A stretch of 64,000 nucleotides of DNA from SHVZ01 sp041906305 (GTDB taxonomy: Bacteria; Pseudomonadota; Alphaproteobacteria; SHVZ01): NCBI GenBank assembly GCA_041906305.1, contig JAYRJL010000004.1, positions 372,001 through 436,000 of the forward strand, in the 5' to 3' direction. A program made the position numbers and the translations under genes. Of this stretch, positions 56,080 through 64,000 are shown piece after piece (the stretch's first letter is position 1; each line of letters begins with the position of its first letter). The notes below the pieces were generated by a model. The model was not told the DNA's origin and did not search any database. It worked only from the letters and a program-made list of their open reading frames with translations.

Positions 56080-56844
56080 ATGGAGCCGGCGACGTCCCAG
56101 GGGAAGTCGGAAGCGACCGAGAACTTCCCGGTCGCCGCGCGCTTCCTGGCACCGGGACACCGCGCCGCGGTCATGGCGTTCTACCGCGCTGCCCGCGCCG
56201 CCGACGACGTCGCCGACGATCCGGCCCTGCCCGCGGAAGAGAAGATCACGCGGCTGGACGCGCTCGCCGCGACCAACACGGATCCGCACCTCGCCCAGCT
56301 CCTCCAGGCATTCCGCCAGGACGCGGTCAAGAAGCGCTACCGGGACTGGAGCGAGCTCCTGCTCTACTGCCGTTTCTCGGCGGTGCCGGTCGGACGCTTC
56401 CTGCTCGACCTCCATGGCGAAGGTCGAACCGCGCAACCTGCTTCGGACGCACTCTGCTCGGCCCTTCAGGTGCTGAACCACCTGCAGGACTGCGGCGAGG
56501 ATTTCCGTGCGCTGGACCGGGTCTACCTGCCGTCGGCCTGGATGGAGGCCGAAGGAGCGCAGGTCGCCGACCTTGGCGAGGTCCGGACACGACCGGCGCT
56601 GCGCCGGGTGCTGGATCGCGCGCTCGACCGCGTCGACGAGCTTGTCCTTCAGGCCCGTCCTCTCTCCGGTCAGGTCGTCGATCGTCGCCTCGCGCTCCAA
56701 GCGGCGATCACGGTCGCCGTTGCCGAGCGACTGGCACGGAAGCTGAGGCGCGGTGATCCACTGGCCGTGCGGGTACGCCTGTCGAAGCCAGGCTACGCGA
56801 TGACGTGCCTCACCGGTGGCATTCGCTGGCTCCTGCGCCGATGA
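56080..56844 (+). CDS. hpnC: Squalene synthase HpnC (hydroxysqualene synthase)
   Basis: A 254-residue isoprenoid synthase of the HpnC type that turns presqualene diphosphate into hydroxysqualene in hopanoid synthesis. The N-terminal SENFPVA-like motif appears as ATENFPVAARFLAPGHRAAV, the first aspartate-rich motif is ADDVADD and the second QDCGEDF, close to the family QD.GED pattern. The start at ATG 56080 follows the MFS gene. It overlaps hpnD by four bases (ATGA). Confidence 0.92.
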   Translation: MEPATSQGKSEATENFPVAARFLAPGHRAAVMAFYRAARAADDVADDPALPAEEKITRLDALAATNTDPHLAQLLQAFRQDAVKKRYRDWSELLLYCRFSAVPVGRFLLDLHGEGRTAQPASDALCSALQVLNHLQDCGEDFRALDRVYLPSAWMEAEGAQVADLGEVRTRPALRRVLDRALDRVDELVLQARPLSGQVVDRRLALQAAITVAVAERLARKLRRGDPLAVRVRLSKPGYAMTCLTGGIRWLLRR

Positions 56845-57566
56845 ACGAGGCAAGGCGCAGCAGCTTCTATTGGGCTATGCGCCTGATGCCGACGGCGCAG
56901 CGGCGCGCGATCTTCGCGGTCTACGCGTGGTGTCGGACCGTCGACGACATCGCAGATGCCGATTTCCCGGCAGACACGAGGCTGGCAGGGCTCGCCTCGG
57001 CCCGGCGCGATCTCGACCATGTCTTCGCCGGAGACGACACCGAGCTCGCCCGCGCCGCTCGCCGCCACGGACTCGAGCGCGCCTGGTTCGAGATGGTGCT
57101 CGATGGATGCGAGCGCGACGTCTCCGCCCCCTTGCACGCACCTGAGATGGAGATGCTCGAGCGGTACTGCCGTCAGGTCGCCGGCGCACCGGCCCGCATG
57201 GCGGTCGCGATCTTCGGCTGCGAGGACGAGGCGGCATCCGCCTTCGCCTTCGCTGGCGGCACCGCGCTGCAACTGACCAACATACTGCGCGACATCGACG
57301 AGGACGCCGCGCGCGGCCGCTGCTATCTGCCCCGCGAGGCGCTGGCGACATCGGATGCCCGGGCATGGCTCGCGGAGCAGGCGATCGTATTCTACGAGCG
57401 CGCCGAGGAGAGTGCCCGGCGGTCGGATCGGCGTCGGTTGTGGCCGGGTCTCGCGATGCTTCGGCTCTATCGTCGCCTCCTCGACCGGATGCCTTCCGAC
57501 GAGCGCCCGCGTCTCGGTACCTTCGAGGCATTGGTCATCGTGCTCGCCTGTCGGTTCGGATGGTGA
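56841..57566 (+). CDS. hpnD: Presqualene diphosphate synthase HpnD
   Basis: A 241-residue prenyltransferase that joins two farnesyl diphosphates into presqualene diphosphate. SSFYWAMRLMPTAQRRAIFA, the aspartate motif DDIADAD and the second motif NILRDIDEDAARGR are family signatures. It is some 35-40 residues shorter than typical HpnD proteins, at the C-terminal end (ending LVIVLACRFGW), but both catalytic motifs are intact. The ATG at 56841 overlaps the hpnC stop, and its own end overlaps hpnE by seven bases. Confidence 0.92.
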   Translation: MNEARRSSFYWAMRLMPTAQRRAIFAVYAWCRTVDDIADADFPADTRLAGLASARRDLDHVFAGDDTELARAARRHGLERAWFEMVLDGCERDVSAPLHAPEMEMLERYCRQVAGAPARMAVAIFGCEDEAASAFAFAGGTALQLTNILRDIDEDAARGRCYLPREALATSDARAWLAEQAIVFYERAEESARRSDRRRLWPGLAMLRLYRRLLDRMPSDERPRLGTFEALVIVLACRFGW

Positions 57567-58645
57567 TCCATGTCGTCGGCGCCGGCATTGCCGGCCTGAG
57601 CGCGGCGACCGCGCTTCTCGATGCCGGCGCCGACGTGCGCGTCCACGAGGCGGCACCGATGCCGGGCGGCCGTTGCCGCAGCTACGATGATCCCGAGATC
57701 GGCCGGCGGATCGACACCGGGACCCACCTCCTTCTCGGTGCGAACACGCGCGCGATCGCCTATCTCGACCGGATCGGTGCACGCGATCGCATGATCGAGA
57801 TCGCGCCGGCCGCATATCCCTTCGTCGATCTCGCCAGCGACCGGCAATGGACGGTCCGCCCACCCTTCGGCGGACTCGCATCGGCGCTTCACCCGGTCGC
57901 GCTGGCGGCACTGAACACCGAGCCCGAGGCAGCCTCGTGGCCGCTGCTGGCTGCGGTGTTCGGCCGGCTGCTCACCGAGCGGGCCTGCAGACCGTGGATC
58001 GCGTCGCGCGGCGTCGGCGACGCTCTGATCGATCCGGCTGCCGCTCGTCTCGGAGAGCGTCTCGTCCTGGGCCGTCGACTGACCGCGCTGGCCACCGACG
58101 GGACGACGGTCCGGTCGCTCGTCTTGGGTGGCGATCAGGTCTCTCTCGATGCCGGCGACCGGGTGATTCTCGCGATTCCGCCGCCCGCGGCTGCTTCGCT
58201 CATTCCCGATCTGGTCGTTCCCGCCGAGCATCGGGCGATCCTCAACGCCCATTTCCGCGTGCAGGAGATGGTCCCGGCACCGCGCCTGGTCGGCTGCGTC
58301 GGCGGTCTCGCGCAATGGCTGCTGTGGCGCGGCGACGTGATCTCGGTGACCGTCAGCGCCGCCGATCGACTGCTCGCCGAGGGCCCGGAATCGCTCGCGC
58401 AGTTGCTCTGGCGCGAGGTTGCCAGCGCCTTTCGGCTCGATGGGAAGCAGCCGCCGTGTCGCGTCGTCAAGGAGCGGCGCGCGACGATCGCTGCGACGCC
58501 GGCGATGGAGCGCAGGCGTCCGACGACGCGCACGCGTTTCGCGAATCTCCTGCTCGCCGGAGACTGGATTCGCACGGGATTGCCGGCAACGATCGAGAGC
58601 GCGGTGCGCTCGGGCGAGGCAGCGGCACGCCTCGCGCTGGCATGA
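57560..58645 (+). CDS. hpnE: Hydroxysqualene dehydroxylase HpnE
   Basis: A 361-residue FAD-dependent amine-oxidase-fold enzyme that reduces hydroxysqualene to squalene. The dinucleotide-binding motif VIHVVGAGIAGLSAATALLD opens the protein, followed by the GGRCRSY loop and a C-terminal FAD-contact segment LLLAGDWIRTGLPATIESAV. At 361 residues it is shorter than most HpnE proteins (about 400-420), without losing either FAD motif. It is coupled to hpnD by a seven-base overlap. Confidence 0.92.
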   Translation: MVIHVVGAGIAGLSAATALLDAGADVRVHEAAPMPGGRCRSYDDPEIGRRIDTGTHLLLGANTRAIAYLDRIGARDRMIEIAPAAYPFVDLASDRQWTVRPPFGGLASALHPVALAALNTEPEAASWPLLAAVFGRLLTERACRPWIASRGVGDALIDPAAARLGERLVLGRRLTALATDGTTVRSLVLGGDQVSLDAGDRVILAIPPPAAASLIPDLVVPAEHRAILNAHFRVQEMVPAPRLVGCVGGLAQWLLWRGDVISVTVSAADRLLAEGPESLAQLLWREVASAFRLDGKQPPCRVVKERRATIAATPAMERRRPTTRTRFANLLLAGDWIRTGLPATIESAVRSGEAAARLALA

Positions 58646-58719
58646 GTATAGGTCTTGGGGTACTGTAGTAAGTGAGCTCTAAACCTGGATGATCCCCTAA
58701 TAAACCCGGGAGGGAAGTC

Positions 58720-59310
58720 ATGGCGTCGATCCTCGAGAAACTCGAAAGAGCCGTCATCGCCGGCTTCGTGCTGGCCGCGATCATCTTCTGGCTGCTGGTC
58801 CGGCCGGCCGCCTTCGACCACGGGTACTGGACGTTCTTCATGCGCTGGCTGCACGTGCTCTGCGGCGTGATGTGGATCGGCCTGCTCTGGTACTTCAACT
58901 TCGTCCAGATACCCTCGATGCCGAAGATCCCCGACGAGCAGAAGCCCGCGATCGGCAAGGTCATCGCGCCGACCGCTCTCTTCTGGTTCCGCTACGCGGC
59001 GCTGGCCACGGTCGTCACCGGCCTCCTGCTCGCATGGATGAACGGGTACATCGGTCAGGCGCTGATGCTCGGCGGCGCCGAGGGCGTGCCGCAACACCGC
59101 AACATCGGCATCGGCATGTGGCTCGGCCTGATCATGGCCTTCAACGTCTGGTTCATCATCTGGCCGAACCAGCAGAAGGCGCTGGGTATGGTCGAGGCGA
59201 CGCCGGACGAGAAGAAGGCGGCGGCGCGGATGGCCATGCTGACCTCGCGCGCCAACACCGTCCTCTCGGTTCCGATGCTCTACGCGATGGTCAGCGCCCA
59301 GAACATCTGA
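58720..59310 (+). CDS. PuuD-type membrane protein (urate hydroxylase membrane domain)
   Basis: A 196-residue protein with about five hydrophobic helices that resembles the N-terminal membrane domain of PuuD urate hydroxylases: RWLHVLCGVMWIGLLWYFNF with the conserved histidine, PTALFWFRYAALATVVTGL and NVWFIIWPNQQKALGM. Full PuuD has a cytochrome c domain at the C-terminus; none is present here, and no other purine genes are nearby. So the activity may differ. It has a strong ribosome site (GGGAGGGAAG) and its own terminator. Confidence 0.85.
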   Translation: MASILEKLERAVIAGFVLAAIIFWLLVRPAAFDHGYWTFFMRWLHVLCGVMWIGLLWYFNFVQIPSMPKIPDEQKPAIGKVIAPTALFWFRYAALATVVTGLLLAWMNGYIGQALMLGGAEGVPQHRNIGIGMWLGLIMAFNVWFIIWPNQQKALGMVEATPDEKKAAARMAMLTSRANTVLSVPMLYAMVSAQNI

Positions 59311-59333
59311 GCGCTTTCGTCACCGTCGTTCGC

Positions 59334-59363
59334 GAGGGGGCCTTCGGGCCCCCTCGTCGTTTT
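59334..59363 (+). terminator. Rho-independent terminator
   Basis: GAGGGGGCC (59334-59342) pairs perfectly with GGCCCCCTC (59347-59355) around a TTCG tetraloop, followed by GTCGTTTT. It ends the PuuD-like gene on the plus strand and meets the stop of the convergent methyltransferase gene at its last base. Confidence 0.85.
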
Positions 59364-60172
59364 CAGGTCGCCTCGATATAGGCGAACGGCACGGTGAGGT
59401 GGAGCGGCTTCGGCAGCGCGGCCTCCAGGCGGGCGAAGACTTCGCCCTCGCGCGACGGCGCGACCGTCGAGCGCCAGCCGCCGAGAAATCCCAACCTGAT
59501 GAACCAGTGGTTCAGCAAGGCGGCACCGTCGGCGTAGGTCATCGTGTGACCCCGCTGCTCGACACGGACCACCTTCAAACCGCTACGCCTCAGGAGATCG
59601 CCGACGCCCGCGACGGTGGCCCGCGCCGCGATGTGCCGCTGAAGAAGCCCCGGCTCGCGCTCGGCTCCGGTCTCGGCAAGGATGCGCCGCAGGGCATCGT
59701 AGAACTCGGCCATGTGGCCGACGAGATTGGTCGAGAGCGCCAGCCGGCCGCCGGGCTTCAGCACGCGCCGGCACTCGGCGACCGCCGCGTCGGCATCCTT
59801 GAAATTGTTGAGCCCGAGATTGGAGACGATCAGGTCGAAGATGCCGTCGCCGTAGGGCATCTTACCGGCGTCGCCCTCGTCGAAGACGACGTGCGCGACG
59901 CCGCGCATCCGCGCCTTGACGCGAGCCCGCCCGAGCGCCGCCGCCCAAGGATCGAGACCACGCACGCGCGACGAGGGGCCCAGCCGCTCGGCGAGCTCGA
60001 TCGCCGGAAATCCGGTGCCGCAGCCGACGTCGAGGGCATGGATCGCCGACGAGATCGGCAGATGCTCGAGCAGCAGCAGTCCGGCCATCGACGACCACAG
60101 CGGCATGTCGTCACAGGCCGCGACCAGCGCCGGATCGTTCAGGTCCGCCTGGTACGACAGGTAGCGGCCCAT
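59363..60172 (-). CDS. Class I SAM-dependent methyltransferase
   Basis: A 269-residue methyltransferase of the UbiE/COQ5-like Rossmann type. Motif I is ALDVGCGTGFPAIELAE (about residues 46-62), the acidic second strand is in RVRGLDPWAAALGRARV, and the later motifs LIVSNLGLNNFKD and RVLKPGGRLALSTNLVG are clear. The methyl acceptor cannot be predicted. It lies 13 bases downstream of the DHCW cupin gene on the same strand, at the downstream end of the secDF block. Confidence 0.92.
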   Translation of the reverse strand: MGRYLSYQADLNDPALVAACDDMPLWSSMAGLLLLEHLPISSAIHALDVGCGTGFPAIELAERLGPSSRVRGLDPWAAALGRARVKARMRGVAHVVFDEGDAGKMPYGDGIFDLIVSNLGLNNFKDADAAVAECRRVLKPGGRLALSTNLVGHMAEFYDALRRILAETGAEREPGLLQRHIAARATVAGVGDLLRRSGLKVVRVEQRGHTMTYADGAALLNHWFIRLGFLGGWRSTVAPSREGEVFARLEAALPKPLHLTVPFAYIEAT

Positions 60173-60185
60173 CCCGGTCGACCTT

Positions 60186-60515
60186 CTAGTCGACGATGAA
60201 GAGGACGGCGCCGATCTCAGTCGAGGAGCGGTGCGGCTCGGCGCCGTCGGCGACCTGGTAGCTGGTTCCGGGCAGCAGCGTGAACTTGCGGCCGTCCGCG
60301 AGCTCGGTGTCGAGGCGCCCCTGCATGACGAGCAGCACGTGACCCTTCTCGCACCAATGGTCCGAAACGTAGCCCGGCGTGTACTCGACCATGCGCACGC
60401 GAATGTCGCCGAAGTGGCGCGTACGCCAGAACGCCTTGCCGGTGATGCCGGGATGCTCGGTGCTCTCGACGTCCCTCCAGTCGACGGTCTGGAAGGGAAT
60501 GCCGGACATCTTCAT
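60186..60515 (-). CDS. DHCW-motif cupin-fold protein
   Basis: A 109-residue single-domain cupin. The motif SDHWCEKGHVLLVMQGRLDT holds the Asp-His-Cys-Trp-like cluster (here D-H-W-C) that names this small family. The protein is probably a metal-binding or small-molecule-binding beta-barrel of unknown role. ATG 60515 overlaps the glycosyltransferase stop by four bases (ATGA), so the two are translated together. Confidence 0.85.
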   Translation of the reverse strand: MKMSGIPFQTVDWRDVESTEHPGITGKAFWRTRHFGDIRVRMVEYTPGYVSDHWCEKGHVLLVMQGRLDTELADGRKFTLLPGTSYQVADGAEPHRSSTEIGAVLFIVD

Positions 60516-61276
60516 GAGCGCGTGTCCTTCTCGTCCGCCAGCCTGGCCTTGAGGAAGCTGAGGATCGGATAGAGCGCCGAGAACAGGCCGAGCAGCAGGC
60601 CGTAGAGACCTTCGCGATAGCCTCGGCGCGCGACATAGGACTTCCAGAAGCGCGACAGCATCCGCCTCAGGTTCGGCCACAGCGTGCCGATGTTGCCGTC
60701 CGCGCGCATCTGCTCGGCCTGCAGGCTCGAATAGCGGTTGAGCCGATTGATCGCGTCGGCGACGTCCCTGTAGACGTAATGCGTCATCGGATGGGTCAGC
60801 GCGCGACGCATGCCCTTGAGCTCGATCTTCGGATGCACGCGCTGCCCGCCCCAGGTCTTGCAGCCCTTGGCAAAGAGACACGGCTTCATGGAGACGCCGT
60901 TGTAGGCGCCCCAGCCGTGCCGCACGAGGCGGCTGCCGATGTGGTTGGCGAAGGGCACCAGGAAGTATCCCGGCTGCGCGGACCGGATCGCCTGACCGAT
61001 TTCGAGGGCCAGCTCCGGCGTCACCCGTTCGTCGGCATCGACCTCGAGGATCCAGGCGCCCCGGCAGGCGTCGATGCCGGCGTGGCGACGGTCGCCCTCT
61101 ATGTGCCATGCGCCTTCGACGAGGCGGGCGCCGAACTCCGCGGCGATCGCAGGGCTGTTGTCGGTTGTGCGGTCGAGGACGACGACGATCTCGTCGGCGA
61201 AATGCAGGGTCGCGAGACAGTCCGCGAGCTGCCGGGCCTCGTTGTGGGCGACGACCAGGGCTGAGAGATGCACCAT
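60512..61276 (-). CDS. Family 2 glycosyltransferase (lipopolysaccharide core type)
   Basis: A 254-residue GT-A enzyme. SALVVAHNEARQLADCLATL opens the nucleotide-sugar fold, and the metal-binding DxD lies in ILEVDADERVTPELALEIG near residue 80. The C-terminal part carries hydrophobic segments (LYGLLLGLFSALYPILSFL) that would hold it at the inner membrane. It resembles LpsA/WaaE-type core heptose or glucose transferases. The start lies three bases after the Mth938-like gene stop. Confidence 0.9.
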   Translation of the reverse strand: MVHLSALVVAHNEARQLADCLATLHFADEIVVVLDRTTDNSPAIAAEFGARLVEGAWHIEGDRRHAGIDACRGAWILEVDADERVTPELALEIGQAIRSAQPGYFLVPFANHIGSRLVRHGWGAYNGVSMKPCLFAKGCKTWGGQRVHPKIELKGMRRALTHPMTHYVYRDVADAINRLNRYSSLQAEQMRADGNIGTLWPNLRRMLSRFWKSYVARRGYREGLYGLLLGLFSALYPILSFLKARLADEKDTRS

Positions 61277-61279
61277 CGG

Positions 61280-61654
61280 CTACACCGCGATCAGGGCCGC
61301 GGCGACACGGCGACCTTCCGCCATCAGCACGTTGTAGGTCCGGCAGGCCGCACCGGTGTCCATCGGGTCGGCGCCGATCCCGCGTTCGCGAAGCTGCGCC
61401 TTCAGCATCGGATGCAGCGGCACAAGGCGCTTGCCGGTGCCGACCAGCAGGATCTCGACCGGCGCATCGGCGCCGAGCAGCGGGCTCAGGGAGTCGAGCG
61501 TGATTCCGGCGGGATCGACGACCGGCCACGGGAACGTGGCGGTCGGCAGGACCAGGAGCGAACCTTCGAGCGGCACGCCGGACACCCGGAAGCGGCCATC
61601 GCCATAGCTCTCGATGACCTGCCGCCCTTCCGGGATAAGCGGCGTTATCTCCAT
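61280..61654 (-). CDS. Mth938-like (DUF498) domain protein
   Basis: A 124-residue protein of the Mth938/NDUFAF3 family. The pattern is visible in YGDGRFRVSGVPLEGSLLVL, EILLVGTGKRLVPLHPML and the C-terminal CRTYNVLMAEGRRVAAALIA. The eukaryotic relative is an assembly factor for respiratory complex I; the bacterial role is not settled. In alphaproteobacteria it commonly sits just after secF, as here (gap of seven bases). ATG 61654 was chosen because the frame before it runs into the secF end. Confidence 0.9.
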   Translation of the reverse strand: MEITPLIPEGRQVIESYGDGRFRVSGVPLEGSLLVLPTATFPWPVVDPAGITLDSLSPLLGADAPVEILLVGTGKRLVPLHPMLKAQLRERGIGADPMDTGAACRTYNVLMAEGRRVAAALIAV

Positions 61655-61661
61655 CGGCCGG

Positions 61662-62612
61662 TCAGGAAGCTTTCGCTTCCGCTTCCTCCTGCTCCTTGGC
61701 GTGGGCCTTGCCACGGTTCGACAGGTACCACTCCAGCGGCGCGGCGACGTAGACCGTCGAGTAGGTGCCGGCGATCACGCCCCAGAGCATCGCGACCGAG
61801 AAGCCGAACAGCACCGGGCCGCCGAAGGCGACCAGGGCGAACGTCGCGAGGAACACAAGGCCGTTGGTGACGACCGTGCGCGCCATGGTCTGGTTGACGC
61901 TGAGGTTGATCAGCTCGCGGAAGTCCATGCGCTTGAACTTGCGCGAGTTCTCGCGGATGCGATCGTCGATGACGACGGTGTCGTTGATCGAGATGCCGGC
62001 GATGGTGACGACGGCCGCCAGCGTGTTGAGGTCGAATTGCATGCCCGTGATCGAGAACAGGCCGACCGTGGTCAAGCAGTCATGCAGGATCGCGATGACG
62101 CCGGCAGCGCCGGCGCGCCAGCCGAACCGGAACGCCATGTAGACCATGATGCCCAGGAGCGAGAGCGAGACGGCAAGAACGCCGTCGCGGACGAGCTCGT
62201 CGCCGACCTTCGGGCCCACCACCTCGACGCGACGGTACTCGACGCTGCCGCCGAGCGACTTGCCCAGGGTCTCGCGCACCTTCTGCACGGCCGCCATCTC
62301 GGCATCCTCGCCCCCGGTCTGGCGCTCGATGCGGATCAGCACGTCATTGCTGGCACCGAAGTCCTGTAGCGCGACGTCGCCCAGGTTCAGTGCACCGATC
62401 TCGGCGCGCATCCTGGCGAGGTCGGGCTTATCCGGCGTCCGTACTTCGATAAGAATACCGCCGGCGAAGTCGACGCCGTAGTTCAGGCCCCTCGTCGCGA
62501 TCGAGATGACCGAGAGGACGCAGAGCACGACGGAAAGCGCAAAGCAGAGCTTGTGGAAGCGGAAGTAGTCGAGGCTGGGGACCTTGGTCAGCAGGCGGAT
62601 CGGCTTGAACAT
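61662..62612 (-). CDS. secF: Protein translocase subunit SecF
   Basis: A 316-residue membrane protein which, with SecD, uses the proton gradient to pull proteins out of the Sec channel. Family hallmarks are NYGVDFAGGILIEVRTPD near residue 45, the periplasmic domain, and the last helices with NDTVVIDDRIRENSRKF and SVNQTMARTVVTNGLVFLAT. ATG 62612 was preferred because the earlier frame runs over the end of secD. It lies 17 bases after the secD stop. Confidence 0.97.
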   Translation of the reverse strand: MFKPIRLLTKVPSLDYFRFHKLCFALSVVLCVLSVISIATRGLNYGVDFAGGILIEVRTPDKPDLARMRAEIGALNLGDVALQDFGASNDVLIRIERQTGGEDAEMAAVQKVRETLGKSLGGSVEYRRVEVVGPKVGDELVRDGVLAVSLSLLGIMVYMAFRFGWRAGAAGVIAILHDCLTTVGLFSITGMQFDLNTLAAVVTIAGISINDTVVIDDRIRENSRKFKRMDFRELINLSVNQTMARTVVTNGLVFLATFALVAFGGPVLFGFSVAMLWGVIAGTYSTVYVAAPLEWYLSNRGKAHAKEQEEAEAKAS

Positions 62613-62629
62613 GGCGTTTCCCTGGTCCC

Positions 62630-64000
62630 TCAGATCGGCAACGTCTTCGGCTTGGCCCATTTGAGCCAGCCGACGACCAGCATGCGGGTGACGGTGACCG
62701 AGGTCAGCATCGAGCACGCGATGCCGATGCCGAGCGTGACCGCGAATCCGCGCACCGGCCCGGAGCCGAAGGCGTAGAGGAATATCGCGGCGATCAGCGT
62801 CGTCAGGTTGGAGTCGATGATGGTGATGTAGGCACGCTGGAAGGAGACGTCGACCGCCGGGAACGGCGAACGTCCCTGCCTCTCCTCCTCGCGCATGCGC
62901 TCATAGATCAGCACGTTGGCGTCGACCGACATGGCAAGACCAAGCACCATGCCGGCGAGGCCGGGCAGGGTCAGCGTCGCACCGATGCCGGCCATGATCG
63001 CGATGGTGAAGGCGATGTTCAGCATCAGCGTGATGTTGGCGATGATCCCGAACAGGCCGTAGCCGACGATCATCAGCAGCGCGATCAGCGCATAGCCGAT
63101 GACGACGGCGATGCTGCCGGCCTGGATCGAGTCCGACCCGAGGTCGGGGCCTACGGTCCGTTCCTCGAGCACCTTGAGCGGTGCCGGCAGCGCGCCGGCA
63201 CGGAGCAGCAGCGCCAGCTCGTTCGCCGACTGGACGGTGAAGCCTCCGGTGATGATGCCGGACCCGCCGAGGATCGGTTCGCGGATGTTCGGCGCCGAGA
63301 TGACCTTGTTGTCGAGCAGGATGGCGAACGGCTTGTTGACGTTCTCGGTCGTGATCTCGCCGAACTTGCGGGCGCCGATCGCATCGAAGCGGAAGCTGAC
63401 CACTGCCTCGCCGTTGTTGAAGTTGGGCTGCGCGTCGGTGAGGCTCTCGCCGGAGACGGCGATCCGGCGCTGGACCGCGAGCTTGTCGCGGCGGCCGTCC
63501 GCACCCGGCTTGTCGTATTCGACGATCATCGAGCCGGCCGGGGCACGGTTGGACTCGATGTCGGCCTGGCTCGCCCGCGTGTCGACCAGGTGGAAGGTCA
63601 TCTTCGCCGTGGTGCCGAGCAGGCGCTTGATCCGCTCCGGATCGTCGACGCCGGGCAGCTGGACCAGGATGCGGTCCTTGCCGTGGCGGACGATCGTCGT
63701 CTCCTTGGTCCCGGTCTCGTCGATGCGGCGGCGGACGATCTCGAGCGACTGCTGGATCGCCGCCGTGTAGCGGTCCTCCCAGGCCTTCTCCGAGTAGGTC
63801 ATGCGGACCGCGCCCTCGGGCGAGACCGTGACCGTCGCATTCGCATCGAGATTGCGGAGCGCCGTCTGTGCCTTCTCGCGGTCGGCCGGATCGCGGAGCT
63901 TGACGTTGACGCCCTCGGCGTCGGCGCCGAGGTCGGTATAGGTCAGGCGCGCGTTACGGAAGGCGACGCGAACGTCGTCGACCAGGTTGGCGAGCCGGTC
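62630..64000 (-). CDS. secD: Protein translocase subunit SecD (start outside the window)
   Basis: The C-terminal 456 codons of SecD; the frame is open to the window edge at 64000, so the N-terminus lies beyond. The periplasmic P1 base and head domains (IVRRRIDETGTKETTIVRHG, ILVQLPGVDDPERIKRLLG, GIITGGFTVQSANELALLL) are followed by six membrane helices with LPGLAGMVLGLAMSVDANVL and YERMREEERQGRSPFPAVD. It acts with SecF in late protein export. secF and Mth938 follow on the same strand. Confidence 0.97.
   Translation of the reverse strand, partial: DRLANLVDDVRVAFRNARLTYTDLGADAEGVNVKLRDPADREKAQTALRNLDANATVTVSPEGAVRMTYSEKAWEDRYTAAIQQSLEIVRRRIDETGTKETTIVRHGKDRILVQLPGVDDPERIKRLLGTTAKMTFHLVDTRASQADIESNRAPAGSMIVEYDKPGADGRRDKLAVQRRIAVSGESLTDAQPNFNNGEAVVSFRFDAIGARKFGEITTENVNKPFAILLDNKVISAPNIREPILGGSGIITGGFTVQSANELALLLRAGALPAPLKVLEERTVGPDLGSDSIQAGSIAVVIGYALIALLMIVGYGLFGIIANITLMLNIAFTIAIMAGIGATLTLPGLAGMVLGLAMSVDANVLIYERMREEERQGRSPFPAVDVSFQRAYITIIDSNLTTLIAAIFLYAFGSGPVRGFAVTLGIGIACSMLTSVTVTRMLVVGWLKWAKPKTLPI

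Overview
The window is about 68% GC by eye, is packed with genes on both strands, and has no gap over 300 bases without a gene. Gene order and protein content point to an alphaproteobacterium, probably of the Rhodospirillales/Hyphomicrobiales type. The clues are the mltB-rlpA-dac-tmk-holB-metG-tatD block, secD-secF-Mth938, ssb...gyrA-coaD, hopanoid hpnCDE, PAS_5-type sensory proteins and an alanine at the GyrA Ser83 position. No insertion sequence, prophage, CRISPR array or rRNA was seen. The species cannot be named from this sequence.

Layout, left to right. 1-10084 (+): a catabolic operon with enoyl-CoA hydratase (cut by the window edge), acyl-CoA dehydrogenase, a benzoate/2-aminobenzoate-type CoA ligase, an S10 carboxypeptidase, a complete branched-chain-type ABC importer (binding protein and LivHMGF), a thioesterase and a RidA-like deaminase. 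This looks like uptake and CoA-dependent breakdown of an aromatic acid, possibly anthranilate. 10086-15887 (+): a small secreted protein, then a fatty-acid beta-oxidation operon (thiolase, a hydroxyacyl-CoA dehydrogenase/enoyl-CoA hydratase fusion, a large acyl-CoA dehydrogenase). 16011-18423: tRNA-His and a convergent pair of unknown genes. 18587-23604 (+): ssb, a secreted protein, a MAPEG protein, gyrA, coaD and tRNA-Lys. 23681-26899: xth, selD and a convergent exported protein with two SH3/Tudor-like repeats.

27066-29864 (+): a compact accessory block with a PhyH-type dioxygenase, a LacI regulator and two tandem DUF3830-like (cyclophilin-fold) proteins. 29865-36922 (-): a PAS_5 protein, a DUF72 protein, a pirin, a REC-PAS_5 response regulator, an MHYT hybrid sensor kinase and an unknown protein. 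37012-39130 (+): an M23 peptidase overlapping a bactofilin, a cell-shape module. 39160-43913: a kinase-like protein lacking its phospho-accepting histidine, MazG, an alpha/beta hydrolase, a frameshifted VOC gene, two small unknown genes and a GNAT enzyme. 43916-52036 (-): a conserved housekeeping block (PhnP-like MBL enzyme, tatD, metG, holB, tmk, D,D-carboxypeptidase, rlpA, mltB).

52116-56075 (+): an accessory metabolic cassette, with an RraA-family protein between two divergent 2-hydroxyacid dehydrogenases, followed by an MFS transporter. 56080-58645 (+): hpnCDE, the squalene route to hopanoids. 58720-59310 (+): a PuuD-type membrane protein with a clear terminator. 59363-64000 (-): methyltransferase, cupin, glycosyltransferase, Mth938-like protein, secF and secD (cut by the window edge).

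The observations most worth following up are: the histidine-less kinase beside the bactofilin module; the LacI/PhyH/tandem DUF3830 block; the double dehydrogenase-RraA-MFS cassette in which one dehydrogenase has lost its catalytic glutamate; the proposed anthranilyl-CoA operon; and the uncharacterised convergent pair after tRNA-His. All functional statements come from reading motifs and context by eye, without database searches.
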